DNA from: Lepidodermella squamata
Lineage: Eukaryota > Gastrotricha
Direction: 5' to 3'
Length of the DNA stretch: 64,000 nt
NCBI GenBank assembly: GCA_047495785.1
Contig: JBLDXI010000032.1
Span: 558,001 to 622,000 of the forward strand
The translations under genes were made by a program, and so were the position numbers. The notes under the pieces were generated by a model that did not search any database, was not told the DNA's origin, and worked only from the letters and a program-made list of their open reading frames with translations. Positions 29,218 to 41,102 of the stretch are shown here, one piece after another (the first letter of the stretch is position 1; every line of letters begins with the position of its first letter).

Positions 29218-29228
29218 GTCGGTCAAAA
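29218..29228 (+). promoter_or_regulatory. GTCGGTCAAAA element, proximal, GST14
   Basis: Exact copy 35 bases after the distal one in the same orientation, 149 bases before the ATG. Confidence 0.55.
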
Positions 29229-29313
29229 ATTGTTATTGATTGCTTTCACGCATTCCGTGCGCCGCTTTCTCCTTTATTACTATTTAAGAGTTTTTTACCT
29301 GTGCTACACAGCG

Positions 29314-29322
29314 TATATAAAG
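29314..29322 (+). promoter_or_regulatory. TATA box of GST14
   Basis: TATATAAAG 53 bases before the ATG. Confidence 0.55.
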
Positions 29323-29366
29323 CTGCGAAATAGAGCCTTATTTTTGTGCAAAGTAACTAGTTTAAA

Positions 29367-30053
29367 ATGACCATTGGCAATTTCAAGGTTCACTACTTCG
29401 CCGGATCAGGCCGTGCTGAAGCCATTCGTTGGACGTTGGCCTACGCCAAGGCCGATTTCGAAGACGTTCGTTTCACCTATGAGCAATGGCCTGCAATCAA
29501 GCCGAAAATGCCGACGGGAACTGTTCCAGTTCTCGAATTCAGCGACGGCAAGCAGACGCATTTTCTAGGTCAAAGTGCTGCGATTATCAAATTTCTGGCG
29601 AATCACTTCGGTTTGGTTGGAAAATCGCCGATCGAAAGCGCCAAAGCTGAAGAAGCTTATGAAAGTGCTCGCGAATTTCAGGAATTTGTCGGCTCGATCT
29701 ACGGCGAAAAGGACGAAGCTAGGAAGGTCCAGTTGCGCGAGAAACTCAGCACAGAACTTTTGCCTCGTCTTTTCGGTTTTATCGAGAAGCGAATCAAGGA
29801 AAATAACGGCAAGAATCTGGCTGGCGGCGATGGGGTATAAATTATTTTAAGAATTTCCTTTTCGATGTAATTTAATTCCGTCATTTTGCAGTACACCTAT
29901 GCCGATATTTATGTTGCTGCTTTGGTGGAAATGATCAGCGAGGGCAAGTTTGCCGATTTCAGCCCTTATCCTGGCGTGGTTGCTCTATCGAAGGCTGTTG
30001 CTGAGGTTGATGGCATCAAGGCCTACATTGCCAAGCGTCCGAAAACGAAATGA
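29367..30053 (+). CDS. Sigma-class glutathione S-transferase (GST14)
   Basis: Exons 29367-29834 and 29892-30053 give 209 residues. The catalytic Tyr is in FKVHYFAGSGRAE, the Gln-Ser in LGQSAAIIKF. The common phase 0 intron precedes YTYAD. It ends KRPKTK instead of the usual aromatic residue. It belongs to the GST11-13 group and is the last gene of the main array. Poly(A) signal at 30142-30147. Confidence 0.93.
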
Positions 30054-31815
30054 AAAAGCTACCTCGATCAAGACAGTATTCTTTGCATGCTATTGTGATT
30101 GGCTCTCGCCCGACATCAGCTGTGAATCGAATTTTAGATGGAATAAAAATATTCAATTTATCTATATATAAATTCACAAAATATATATTAATACGCCTTC
30201 GTTGGGGTGGTTTGGACTCAGAGGTAGACCTCGAACCAGGTGGATCAACGGAGTGGATAGAAGCCCAATTAAAGTAGGTCTTACAGCGTGTCCCATAAGT
30301 AACGCATGCAAAGAAAATACACGGAAAAGGGTTCAGAAATTTTAAAATGAGAGACGAAGTCACACCTCGTGGCCAGAAAATATTTTGAAAAATTCAAAAT
30401 ATCATAAGAATAGTAATTAAGCATGCGTCACTTTCAATGGGATTAAAAAATTCCGGAGAAATTTGGTACAACCCGGTAAAATACCGAAAATTACCGAACC
30501 AGTTACCGTCGGGGGATTTCGCCGGTAAATTGTGTATTTCTTCGGTTAAATCGCCGATAAAAGATGGAAATCTCTCGGTAGGTTTATTTTAATAAAATTA
30601 ATGAATTTCCTACTAAAATTTGCCAAATTAATAAATCGTTGCGCAAATTCTGGGACACTCTGTACTAGGGACATTCGCCGGGAATCCAACAATAAAAAAA
30701 GTTTGGAGGATAAAAAAACCAAAACACCAAGAAACAAGACAATAGGAAAAACCCGGCGGAAAGGATTTTAAAATCAAAATTATTCCACACTGTCAATTAG
30801 CGGAATTCATTTGAAAAAGCTGAATGGCGCACGGTTGTTAACTTGATTAAAAACTATGAATTTTATGGAAAAAGCAGAATCTTCAACTGTGCGGGTGGGT
30901 GGTATGAGCATTCTTCGCCTACCTTCGCCCTCTTCAAAACCGGAAACAGTAAAAGACGCTAGTCGAGAAAAGTATAAATAAAACTGTTATTATTTTTTTA
31001 AAGCGAATTTCGAGTTGATATCCAGATTGAATCACGTTAGCACTCACTTCAGGCGACCTACTGCTTATATGTGGTTTCCGTTAAGCTAATAATGTTCTTC
31101 ACGACACGGCAAACGCAGACAGAATTAAGAAACCTGGCAGAGGTCACCATACACGATATTTTTTTCAGCGGGCAAACAATCTAGTATATAAGCAACGACC
31201 ATAAACATTTTGAAAATTTTTGCTTTAACGCTACTTTTTTGGAAATTGAGAATTTTCGTGCTGCCAGACCTAAGTGCTACAAGATCTAAGTATATTTAGG
31301 TTATAAACTACAGGCGATTTTTTTTTATTATTTTAGGGAGAAATATTGCAATGTTTAAATATTAGCCCAGTTTTGAGGGTAATATAATAACGCTCAAAAC
31401 CATTGACTTTCTGTCGATTTTTTCATTTTTTGAGATTTTTAAGGAGTAAAATTTACTAGCCCGGGATGCTATTATCTAATTTTTCGAAGGTTGCAAACTC
31501 GCCCCGATTTAGCAAATCGTTGGATACATGAAATTTGAAATTATCATCGATTAAACGCTTCACTTTTTTATAACGAGTATTAGATAAAATAGAATTTTAA
31601 TGCCTTGTATACAGACTTCTCTTCTCTTCTCTTCTCTTCTCTTCTCAAACTTTGATTTCATGGACATCGAGTCTGAGGATGTCACGGTTTACAGGGTTAC
31701 AGGGTCATATTAATTTTTTTTACGATTTTTTCTGTTTTTTTCGCGTGAGAGCATATTATGCTATGTTATGATTTTTGAGGCCAACTTTGGCAGTTAGATT
31801 CGCAATTTTAAATAA
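30054..31815. other. Spacer between GST array and UGT cluster
   Basis: No gene is supported over 1.76 kb. It is A/T-rich. The part from about 31030 (GTTCTTCACGACACGGCAA near 31092) and the part from about 31675 on recur upstream of UGT2, so they are duplicated promoter sequence. A CTTCT microsatellite lies at 31616-31646. Confidence 0.6.
31616..31646. repeat. CTTCT microsatellite
   Basis: Six tandem CTTCT units. Confidence 0.9.
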
Positions 31816-33586
31816 ATGCTCGTGATTTTGCTGACAACTTTCTTGGCTCAAATTTATGTAATCACTGGCGAAGATGTAAATCGTCCGAATAAAATCGACT
31901 CAATTGAGGGTAACATGTCCCCAGAGCTGGTGCGACTGGTATCGCAACATAAACACGTGTTATTTTCAACCGAAATGTGCACTCGGTCGCATATCAAGCC
32001 GATGTTGGTACTCTCGAAAGCTCTGCAAAATCGCGGCCATCGAACAACCTATGCTGCCCTGTTCGATGCGGCGAAAACGTGGATAAAGCCCGGGGATTTT
32101 AACAATTTCGCTCAGCTGAAATACTCCGCCGAATACGAATATCCTCGCGATGAGAATATTAGAGAAAAAATTGTCCAGGATTTTAATTTTCGAGTAGACG
32201 CCACCAACCAGAAAATTCCATCCGAAAATGAAGGTAAATTTTTTAATTTTCATTCAATAAAAAAACGAAACTTGAAAAATTGAATTATTTTTCCTTTTTC
32301 CAGCGTATTTGCTACAGTCGGAAATGTTTCTATACAACATTCAGACAAATTATGAAGGCGCATTTCGGAGTTTGAAGGACTTGTGTGAAGCTGATCGGCC
32401 CGACCTCATGGTTTGCAACTGGTTTTCTCAAAGTTGCGCCGATGTTGCGAATTTATTGAAAATTCCTTACGTGGTAACCACTTCCTCGTCAACCGTACCT
32501 GTCATTCCAGGAGTTCAAAGTTTCATTCCGACTTATGTCACGCCATACAGCCCTTTCAACGCCACGTTTCAACAGCGGCTTTACGCTAAATTTGTCTATC
32601 CGATTAGGATGATTTTTAGCGTATACCAAGGTTTGGCTGAGAGGTCGAAAATCCGGGCGAAACTCGGATTTCCTGACACTTTTGACCCCAGATCGCCTTA
32701 TAGGAATCGCCACATTTTCACAAATAGCCACTGGGGTTTTGAATACGCGAGGTACACGTCGCCTTTCATCCACGTTTTAGGAGCAATAGTTGAACCGGAC
32801 ATCTATAAAATGGAACCCAGCCTTCAAAAGTGGCTGGATGATGCTCATTCTCGGAACGAAGTCGTGGTCTACTTGGGCTTCGGGTCTTTAGTCACCCCAA
32901 CCAACTCGACAATGCAACGATTAATTCGTGGATTATTTTGTCGGAAAAATCAGGATTTAAAGGTAAATATTCTATGGTCTTACGGCAACGCCAAGTTGGA
33001 AGCAGCTCTTCCACCTGAGATTTACAGAGACCCACAAAATTACCCGAATTTGCGGCTAGAAAGTCGAGTCGCTCAAATTCAAGTCCTGAAACACCCAGCT
33101 GTTCATTTATACGTCAGTCACGGAGGATTGGAGAGCATGTTCGAATCGATTCTAGCTGGCAAACCCATGCTGCTTCATCCTATGGTCAATGACCAACATC
33201 TAACAAGCATGCGGGCGAAAGAACTGGGTATTGCCGATGTACTCGACAGCTTTGCTAATGGCGAGGCGACTGAGATGGATATTTGTGAGAAATCACAAGA
33301 AATCATAGCTCGATACCTCCGTAAAGATCCTATATTGCTAGATAATATTTTGAAAGCTGGAGCCGCTTTGTACTACAACGCCCAGAATTTCGAACAGGCT
33401 GTTGATATAATTGAAATGGAAATGACAATTCGTTCGGATCATCTGAGAATGTTCGAGGATGAAGTGTCATTTTACAGGCTGTACGATTTGGATCTATACG
33501 CTATTTTTATATTTTCGCTAATTATTCCTCTCCTCATATTTCGTATGAGCCGAACCCGAAGACTTGGCGATATAAAAAAAGAATGA
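31816..33586 (+). CDS. UDP-glycosyltransferase with Asp-to-Asn change (UGT1)
   Basis: UGTs transfer sugar from UDP-sugars to small lipophilic acceptors in the ER lumen. Exons 31816-32233 and 32304-33586 (phase 1 intron) give 566 residues. A signal peptide (MLVILLTTFLAQIYVITG) is followed by the acceptor domain, with the catalytic His in TRSHIKPML. The sugar-donor domain has QIQVLKHP and the VSHGGLESMFESILAGKPM signature. A C-terminal membrane anchor (LYAIFIFSLIIPLLIF) precedes a basic tail ending DIKKE. The Asp expected in the VCDW motif of UGT2 and UGT3 is Asn here (MVCNWFSQSC), so the usual His-Asp pair is incomplete. AATAAA at 33590-33595. Confidence 0.9.
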
Positions 33587-34325
33587 TTGAATAAAAAAAG
33601 AAATCCCGGAAGTGGAGAAAGGGTCTAAATATTCTATTATTTTAACAGAATATCTGAAAATTAAGGAGTTTTTCAGCGTATATTTTTTGTATACAAATTG
33701 TTGAATTTTTTTAGCCAATCTTGAAGATTTAGCAAATTTAGAAAACGAATTTCGGGCGAATTGAAATTTAATTGCATATTGGTTCCGATCACGTTCAAAT
33801 TTAGTTCATAATACTTTAAGCTAGTTTCATGGAACCTTTATTTTCTGTCCTCGTACCATCTTGACTTAGACATGAGACGTAGACATGAGACTATAGCTTC
33901 GAAGCTTCCATAATATTTCCTCCCAAAAAAATAATGAGCTAGAAGTGCGAATAAGCACACTTTTATATAGCAAAAAATCAGCAATTTGGACTTTGCACCT
34001 CATTAAAATAATCACATTATTTCTGATTTTCTACGAGCCGCGGCGTCCTATCGCACGTCTCATGGACTTGGAGCGTCGGAACTGCAAAATTATTCCATTT
34101 ATTCTATTGGAATGACCTATTTAATAGAGAATTAACTCATAAACCGAATCAATTCCTTGCTTTCGCGTTCAAAAACAATATTAAGTAGCAATGTTTTTAC
34201 TATTTGCTCGAGTGACTAATGCATTTTTTTCTAATATTGTTTTAGAAGTTGCGATGAAATTTGAGAAAGTTAATGCGCGGGTTTCTTTACTATAAAAAAT
34301 AAAAGTTCGACGAATTCATTTGCTT
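33587..34325. other. Spacer downstream of UGT1
   Basis: A/T-rich, no gene or recognisable repeat seen. Confidence 0.6.
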
Positions 34326-34826
34326 TTAAATATAGGTACTATACTGTGAGTATAAGACGACTTCTCTTCCGCTTTTTTTCAACCAGCTGGTTGAGCCGGC
34401 CTTTAGCTGGGATGGGCTCCACTTTGAGGGCTGGATTGACATACCCAGTGAGTGGTAGCACGTATGTCCCTTGACATAGCGCAATGAGTGTTGGTGCACA
34501 TCATTCTTTCGGTGAGTTTCACAGTTTCCTGGGCAGATGAAGTCTATTGAACACGTGACATGGATTATTTTTCGCATAAACGTGGATAATTCGTCGAAAT
34601 TGACCCAATCCATCGATTTTATCTGGCGACGATAACTGTTGGCTACTTCGTTAGTCATCGGAGAGTGTTCGGCATGGAAGACATAGCTGAGGAGCCGGCT
34701 GTTCTTGGCGTCGTGGTACTTCACGTCACTGCTGTCATGCCACAATATAGCCTCGGCCCAACGCGTGTCGTTGGTTTTTGGAACTAATTGATGGAACTTT
34801 TCGATGAGGCCACTTGTCGCCCGCAT
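34326..34826 (-). CDS. Uncharacterised open reading frame between UGT1 and UGT2
   Basis: An open frame of 166 codons with several cysteines and histidines (HVTCSIDFICPGNCE, HTCYHSLG) and no family I recognise. On its strand the sequence just before the ATG contains TTGCAG, so it could be an internal or last exon of a spliced gene rather than a full gene. It has no signal peptide or membrane segment. Lies antisense to the UGTs in a spacer that is otherwise duplicated promoter DNA. It may be a real orphan gene, a remnant, or a chance frame. Confidence 0.3.
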   Translation of the reverse strand: MRATSGLIEKFHQLVPKTNDTRWAEAILWHDSSDVKYHDAKNSRLLSYVFHAEHSPMTNEVANSYRRQIKSMDWVNFDELSTFMRKIIHVTCSIDFICPGNCETHRKNDVHQHSLRYVKGHTCYHSLGMSIQPSKWSPSQLKAGSTSWLKKSGREVVLYSQYSTYI

Positions 34827-35625
34827 GACACCTGCAACGTTAGAACCATCAAGAAAGCGGATTATAAGGCGCCAATGGCACTTGAAATGCTCATTTTTTG
34901 ATCAGATTAATAAGGATAATCACAGAGTGGGATAAATAAAGGCCGATTAAAGATCGCACCCGAATAATCGCCGCGTTTTTAGGCCCATTTAAAAAATCAG
35001 GAAAATATTAAAAAAATACGGTATTTGCAAAATTGGGAAAAAAGCGAATTTCGAGCTCGAATCTACAGTAGTTTACACGACCCGCACCAGATAATTTTGT
35101 CCGGCTATAAATGAAAGTCCGGCTCAACTTTTTGTCCGTAAAGTCCTCGGTAAGAGCCAAGCAAAGTTGTCCATCTCAACGCTTATTTATCGTCCAGCTT
35201 AACGCAAAACTACAGTAGCTTGAATCACGTTTAGGCTAGATTCGGACGACACCCAGGCGTGGAGTGCACGAATACACTGATAAGTGGCTCCGTTTTGGCT
35301 GTTGTTCTTCACGACATGGCAACGCTGACCGATCTTCAATACACGTCAACTCTTTATTTACCTAACCAATTTTTGATAAAATTGGAATAGAATTTTTAAA
35401 TTGAATTGGATAAGTAGAATTTTATTACCTTTTGTGAAATCTTCCCTTTTCATACTTAGATTTTCTGGAAATTGGGTCAAAGGATGTCACGGTTTACTAG
35501 GTTAATACGTCATATTAATTTTTTTTTACGATTTTTTATATTCTGCGAGTTAATTTCACGTGATCTACGCGGTGAGAACAAATGCTTTATCAGGTCATTA
35601 TTTTAGATTCACAATTTCTTGAAAA
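34827..35625. other. Spacer and promoter of UGT2
   Basis: From about 35220 it resembles the region before UGT1 (GTTCTTCACGACATGGCAA near 35307, GTCACGGTTTAC near 35487), so the promoter was copied with the gene. Confidence 0.6.
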
Positions 35626-37394
35626 ATGCTTATGATTTTGCTGACAACTTTCTTGGCTCAAATTTACATAATTAATGGCGAAGAAGTTAATCATGCGGGT
35701 AAGCTGATCGATGCAATTGAAGGTAACATGTCCCCGGAACTGGTGAGACTGGTATCGCAGAAAAAACACGTGTTATTTTCAACCGAAATGTGCACTCGGT
35801 CGCATATCAAGCCGATGTTGGTTCTCTCGAGAGCTCTACAAAAGCGCGGCCATCGCACAACCTATGCTGCCCTGTTCGATGCGGCGAAAACATGGATAAA
35901 GCCCGGGGATTTTAACCACTTCGTTCAGCTAAAATACACTGCCGAATACGAATATCATCGCAACGAAAATATTCGGGAACAGCTTGGCCACGCATTCAAT
36001 CTTTTAGTAGATTCCGCTAGCCGAACTGTCCCATCTCAAAATGCAGGTAAATTATTTTATTTTTAAAATTGTGCCTTTCCCTTATTGTCCCTTGTCCCTT
36101 TCCAGCCTATTCGCAACAGTCAGAATTGTTTCTATACAACATCCAGAATAATTATGAAGGAGCTACGCGAAGCTTGAAGGACTTATGTGAAGCTGATCGA
36201 CCTGACCTCATCGTTTGCGACTGGGTATCTCAAAGTTGCCCCGATGTCGCGAATTTATTGAAAATTCCTTATGTTGTAACGGCTTCCTTATCTATCGTTG
36301 CTGTTGTTCCAAGAGTTCAAAGATTCATTCCGACTCTTGTCACGCCACACAGCCCTTTCGACGCCACGTTTCAGCAACGGCTTCACGCTAAATTCGTCTT
36401 TCCGATTAGGATGATGTTCGGCCTATACGAGGGCTTGGCTGAGAGGTCCAAAATCCGGGCGAAGTTCGGAATCCCTGACAGTTTTGACATCACAGCTCCT
36501 TATAAGAACAGGCACATTTTCGCCCACAGCCACTGGGGTTTTGAATACGCGAGGTTCACGTCGCCGTTCATCCACGTGTTAGGAGCAATAGTTGAGCCTG
36601 ACATCTATGAAATGGAACCCAGCCTTAAAAAATGGTTGGATGACGCGTATTCCCGGAACGAAGTCGTGGTCTACCTAGGCTTCGGAACTTTAGTCACCCC
36701 TACCAACTCGACAATGCGACGATTAATTCGTGGAATATTTTGCCAAAAAAATCATGATTTAAAGGTAAATATTCTATGGTCTTACGGCAACATTCAATTG
36801 GAAGCAGCTCTTCCGCATGAGATTTACGGCAACCTAGATAATTACCCGAATTTACGGCTGGAAAAACGAGTCGCTCAAATTCAAGTTCTGAAACACCCTG
36901 CTGTCAATTTATTCGTTAATCACGGAGGTTTGGAGAGCTTGTTCGAATCGATTCTAGCTGGCAAACCGATGCTGCTTCATCCTATTGTCAATGATCAACA
37001 TCTAACAAGCATGCGGGCGAAGGAGCTTGGAGTTGCTGATGTTCTCGACAGTTATGCGAATGGCGAGGCGACTGAGATGGATATTTGCGATAAATCACAA
37101 GAAATCATAGCTAGATATCGCCGTAAAGATCCTATATTGATAGATAATATTTTGAAAGCTGGAGCAGCTTTGTACTACAATGCCCAAAATTTCGAACAGG
37201 CTGTTGATATAATTGAAATGGAAATGACAATTCGTTCGGATCATCTGAGAATGTTCGAGGATGAAGTGTCATTTTACAGGCTGTACGATTTGGATCTATA
37301 CGCTATTTTTATATTTTTGCTTATTATTCCTCTCCTCATATCTCGTATTATACCTGAAGACTTTGCAATATATTTGAAGACAAATAAAAAATGA
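35626..37394 (+). CDS. UDP-glycosyltransferase with intact catalytic pair (UGT2)
   Basis: Exons 35626-36046 and 36106-37394, phase 1 intron at the same place as UGT1, 569 residues. Signal peptide MLMILLTTFLAQIYIING; catalytic His in TRSHIKPML; Asp in IVCDWVSQSC; donor-site signature QVLKHPAVNLFVNHGGLESL; C-terminal membrane helix (LYAIFIFLLIIPLLIS) and a short basic tail. Of the three tandem UGTs it is the only one that keeps both residues of the expected His-Asp pair. It is very close to UGT1, notably over the last 120 residues, where the DNA is nearly identical. Confidence 0.92.
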
Positions 37395-38312
37395 AATCAC
37401 GACAGTATGGATCTGGTCGAAATAGAAGCACTGTATCAGATAGGATGCAACCGGTCTTTTTATAGTGAATTTATTGTTATTGCAAAAAGCGCGGCTCGCG
37501 ACCACTTTTTTGATCACCAAACACCCTATCCGCCCATTATTATTTGAATTATTTTCAAAAATCGACAGACTGAACAGTCCCTTTTCAATTCGTTTGAGTT
37601 TGGGTAGATAAATAATAGATTTTGCGGTCTATCGAATGAGCCCAGGCACATCTTGTTGGCTCGCGTGATTAATTGTGCAGCATTTAGTGAAAACAGCTGT
37701 TATCGCAGATTTTTGGCAATTTTGCCGCGGTTGGCTCATTCGGAAAATTATTTTAAATTCTAAGAAAATTTGTTTATTCATGTTGAGAATCTTCTCTATC
37801 CAACGATATAAAATTTGCATTGTAGCTATTTTATTTCGATTTTCCGATATTCTATGGTTGTGCAACTTGGATTTAATTCCTATCGCCGCGTTGCTTCATT
37901 CGGAGATGTTATCAAAAAAAATGTTCGAGCTCAAAAATTTCGGAAAATCAAAATGAAATAGTTGACAGACATTTTATATCGTTGGATAGAAACAATTCTC
38001 AACTTTTTTTTAGCGAATTGAAACTTTTATTTCACAAAACAACAGACATGTAATATGTACCTATAGATATGTAGTAGTTCTTTTCTTGTTTCAAAATATT
38101 TATTTTACTTTTGAAAATTAACTTACATAAAAGCAAAGCTTTTGTGATATCTCGGTAATAAAGGCTTACTACTTGGTTGCATCCAATAGCTCAACAATGG
38201 ACTATTAACGTGCGATGCGTCTCCACAATGCCACATCATCTTTTCTAGTGAAGTTGAGAGGAAATTTTCATTTTTTTTATTTATTAGCAGTTATCAACTG
38301 CGCTGTTCAATT
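37395..38312. other. Spacer between UGT2 and UGT3
   Basis: A/T-rich, no gene supported. It contains a long imperfect inverted repeat. A 93-codon open frame at 37675-37956 lies largely within the repeat and is not credible. Confidence 0.6.
37792..38003. repeat. Imperfect inverted repeat
   Basis: GTTGAGAAT...CTATCCAACGATATAAAAT at 37792-37824 is matched by the reverse complement at 37971-38003, and the similarity continues inward over GATTTTCCGA, giving arms of about 60-75 bases around a loop of about 90. Could fold as a hairpin or be a decayed short mobile element. Confidence 0.55.
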
Positions 38313-40096
38313 ATGCAGCTAGTTTTCGCCATCATCTTGTCTCAGGTATTTTTCTCAGCAGCAGCCGAAGATGATCAAAGTCGGGCTGAACAACCCGGAT
38401 ATCTATCGGAAAAGCTGGAAGAAATCAAGGGGAATATGTCACCCGATCTCGTGAAACTTGTCTCGAAACAAGGGCACATTCTGTTCTCAACCGAGGTTTG
38501 CACACGGTTCCAAGTCAAGCCGATTCTATTCCTATCAAGGGAACTACAAAAACGCGGCCATCGAACAACCTATGCAGCTTTGTCCGAAACAGCTAAAGCC
38601 TGGATAAAACCAGGCGATTTCAATAGTTTCGTTCAGCTCAAGTATACCGAGGAATACGTATTCCCAGAGGACCCAACAGTAAGGCAGAGAATTCGCGAGC
38701 AATTAAAATTGCGATCTGCTAATGCAAGTCAAACAGTTCCGTCTCAAAATGAAGGTAAATTTTACAAAAATCAGGAAAAATTTAATAAATTACCAGCCAA
38801 CCCTTTCCAGCTATTTCAAGGCAATCGAGAACTTTTTTCGACAACATTCAGATCAATTACGAAGGAGCTTTCCGGAGCCTGAAGGAGTTATGTGAGGCCG
38901 ATCGGCCTGATCTCATCGTCTGTGACTGGAATTCTCAAAGCTGTCCTGATGTCGCAACTGTCCTAAAAATTCCTTACGTTGCTACAGCCTTCTCATCATC
39001 CCTACCCATCGTACCTGGGGTTCAGAATTTCATCCCAGTTCCGATCGCACCTTACAGCCCTTTTGGTGCTTCATTTCAACAACGCTTTTACGCCAAGTTC
39101 ATCTACCCGGCAAAGATGGCTTATGGGCTGTACCCTGGGCTGGTTGAGAGGTCAAAAATTCGAGCCAATTACAACATTCCGGACAGTTTCGACCAAACAG
39201 CGCCGTATAGGAATAAACACATTTTCATCCATAATTATTGGGGCTTCGAGTACGCAAGGTACGCATCACCTTTCATCCACGTTTTAGGACCGATTGTTGA
39301 GCCTGATGCTCAGGAGATTGATTCTAGGCTCCTGAAATGGCTTGACGACGCCCAATCCCGTAACCAGCCTGTCATTTACATAGGTTTCGGTACTTTGGTC
39401 AACCCGACGTATTCAGCCTATCAAAATTTGTTCGGCGGATTGTTATGCAGGCGGAACAAAGAGTTTGAAACCAACATCTTATGGGCCCATGGCGATACCA
39501 GGCTGGATTTGGCTCTTCCTCCGCATGTTTATAACAATCAGAGAGGATTCAAGAATTTGCGACTTGAGAGGCGAGTCGCCCATGTGAAGGTTCTCAATCA
39601 TCCTGCTGTTCAATTATTCGTCAGTCACGGTGGCTTAGAGACATTATTGGAGGCAATTCTAGCCGGTAAACCTATGTTACTCCACCCGATCGTCAATGAA
39701 CAACCCTTGACGAGTATGCGAGCGAAAGAGCTGGGCATTGCCGAGGTTATTGATAGCTACGCAAATGGCGAGGCTTCGGAAAGAACGTTTTGCGAAAGGT
39801 CGAATTCATTGATTCATCGCTACATCGAGAAAAGTCCTGTTCTAATGGCGAACCTTCAGAAAGCTAGCGCAGCTTTGTACTACAACTCACAACAATTCAA
39901 ACGAGCGGTTGATATTATTGAAATGGAAATGACGATTGGGTCTGATCACCTGCGAATGTTTGAGGACACAGCTCCGTTCTATCGGCTTTACGATCTTGAC
40001 CTATTTGCTGCTTTGATTGCCTTTATTATACTCATCTTTTACGTGATTGTTCGCTTTTTCCGCCGACTGTGTTGTGCGAAGAGAAAGGTCGAATAA
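38313..40096 (+). CDS. UDP-glycosyltransferase with His-to-Gln change (UGT3)
   Basis: Exons 38313-38754 and 38811-40096, phase 1 intron at the shared site, 575 residues. Signal peptide MQLVFAIILSQVFFSAAA. The catalytic His of TRSHIKP is replaced by Gln (TRFQVKPIL), while the Asp is kept (IVCDWNSQSC). The donor-domain signature is LNHPAVQLFVSHGGLETLLE, with NEQ instead of NDQ. The C-terminal helix (FAALIAFIILIFYVIV) is followed by a tail ending KRKVE, which fits a KxKxx ER-retrieval signal. More distant from UGT1 and UGT2 than these are from each other. The AATAAA at 40093-40098 overlaps the stop codon. Confidence 0.9.
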
Positions 40097-41102
40097 AATT
40101 TAGGGCAATTAGCATTTCCAATCTGGGTCAAACTGTCATTAAAGCTCAAAAATAGTGCGACGAATGCCACGTGCTGCAAAAAGTGGGTCAGTTCGCACTG
40201 ATTGCGCCAGGGAAACTAACTCGAGGATATTTGCTTTAATTTGAATTAATAAAATAATTATGATCAAATAAGCGATACCTTGTGGGTAGATCGTCATGCG
40301 CGTCACGTGGGTCAATATGTGGGGGTCGTGAATTTTTCATACTTCCTTTGCACGATTTCCCTGTACAGGAGGTCTGAGAAAAAAATGGACGGCATTTGAA
40401 CCCTTTTAATGTGGAATTCCGGCCTAGATTCTGCGAGCGTTTAAATCGAAGATAGATGAGAAGAAGAACATTAAAGAGGCGCTTACAGTTAAGCAAATGG
40501 TAATCGGCAATGTTGATAAGGCCGGAATATTGATTGGAATTTGGCGACAAAAGAGCCGATCGACTGAACAATAAAATTATTCCAATATTTTAAATTTTAA
40601 TGCGAGGAAAAGCATAGACAATGGAGTTGGGAGAATCTATGGCGCGCATAAGGCTCTGCCAGAGAATAGTAAACAGAAAACACGGACCTAGGCGAAAAAT
40701 AGAACAAAGTATTCCTACAAAACGGCGAAAAAAGTTGGACGGAAGAAATTCAGGAAAATGAGCTATTTTGTTAACAATTAAAGCTGCATTTTTCAGATTT
40801 GGAAAAAATAATCGATCTATTTAACATTATAAAAATGAAGTCAGTGAAACATTTTGTCTATATGGAAAACTAGTTGTTTCCATGACCTGGCTTTCACCTG
40901 CGCTTTGCTGTATTCCAAAACTCATACTGTATGGGAAAATTTCAAAATCGAACGAAATGAAACAAATTCGTAATATTTATTTGCAATAAAACACGAAACT
41001 GGCTGTTATATTGAAAATCTAAGAATTCGACAATGACGACAACGGATTATTGAGAGTCACTCGGATAAAGCATGACCAGAGGTCCAAAATCGCGATACAT
41101 TC
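40097..41102. other. Spacer between UGT3 and the small minus-strand gene
   Basis: About 1 kb without a supported gene. TTTATT near 40978 could be the poly(A) signal of the minus-strand gene. Confidence 0.5.

Larger units (their letters stand above)
28474..29366. other. Spacer and promoter of GST14
   Basis: Contains an inverted-repeat element (about 28640-28940) and the GST14 promoter with two GTCGGTCAAAA copies and a TATA box. A 63-codon open frame at 28817-29008 falls mostly in the repeat and is not supported. Confidence 0.6.

Noticed and set aside
37675-37956. A 93-codon hydrophobic plus-strand frame between UGT2 and UGT3.
   Set aside because: It overlaps the imperfect inverted repeat and A/T-rich DNA that gives hydrophobic residues by chance.
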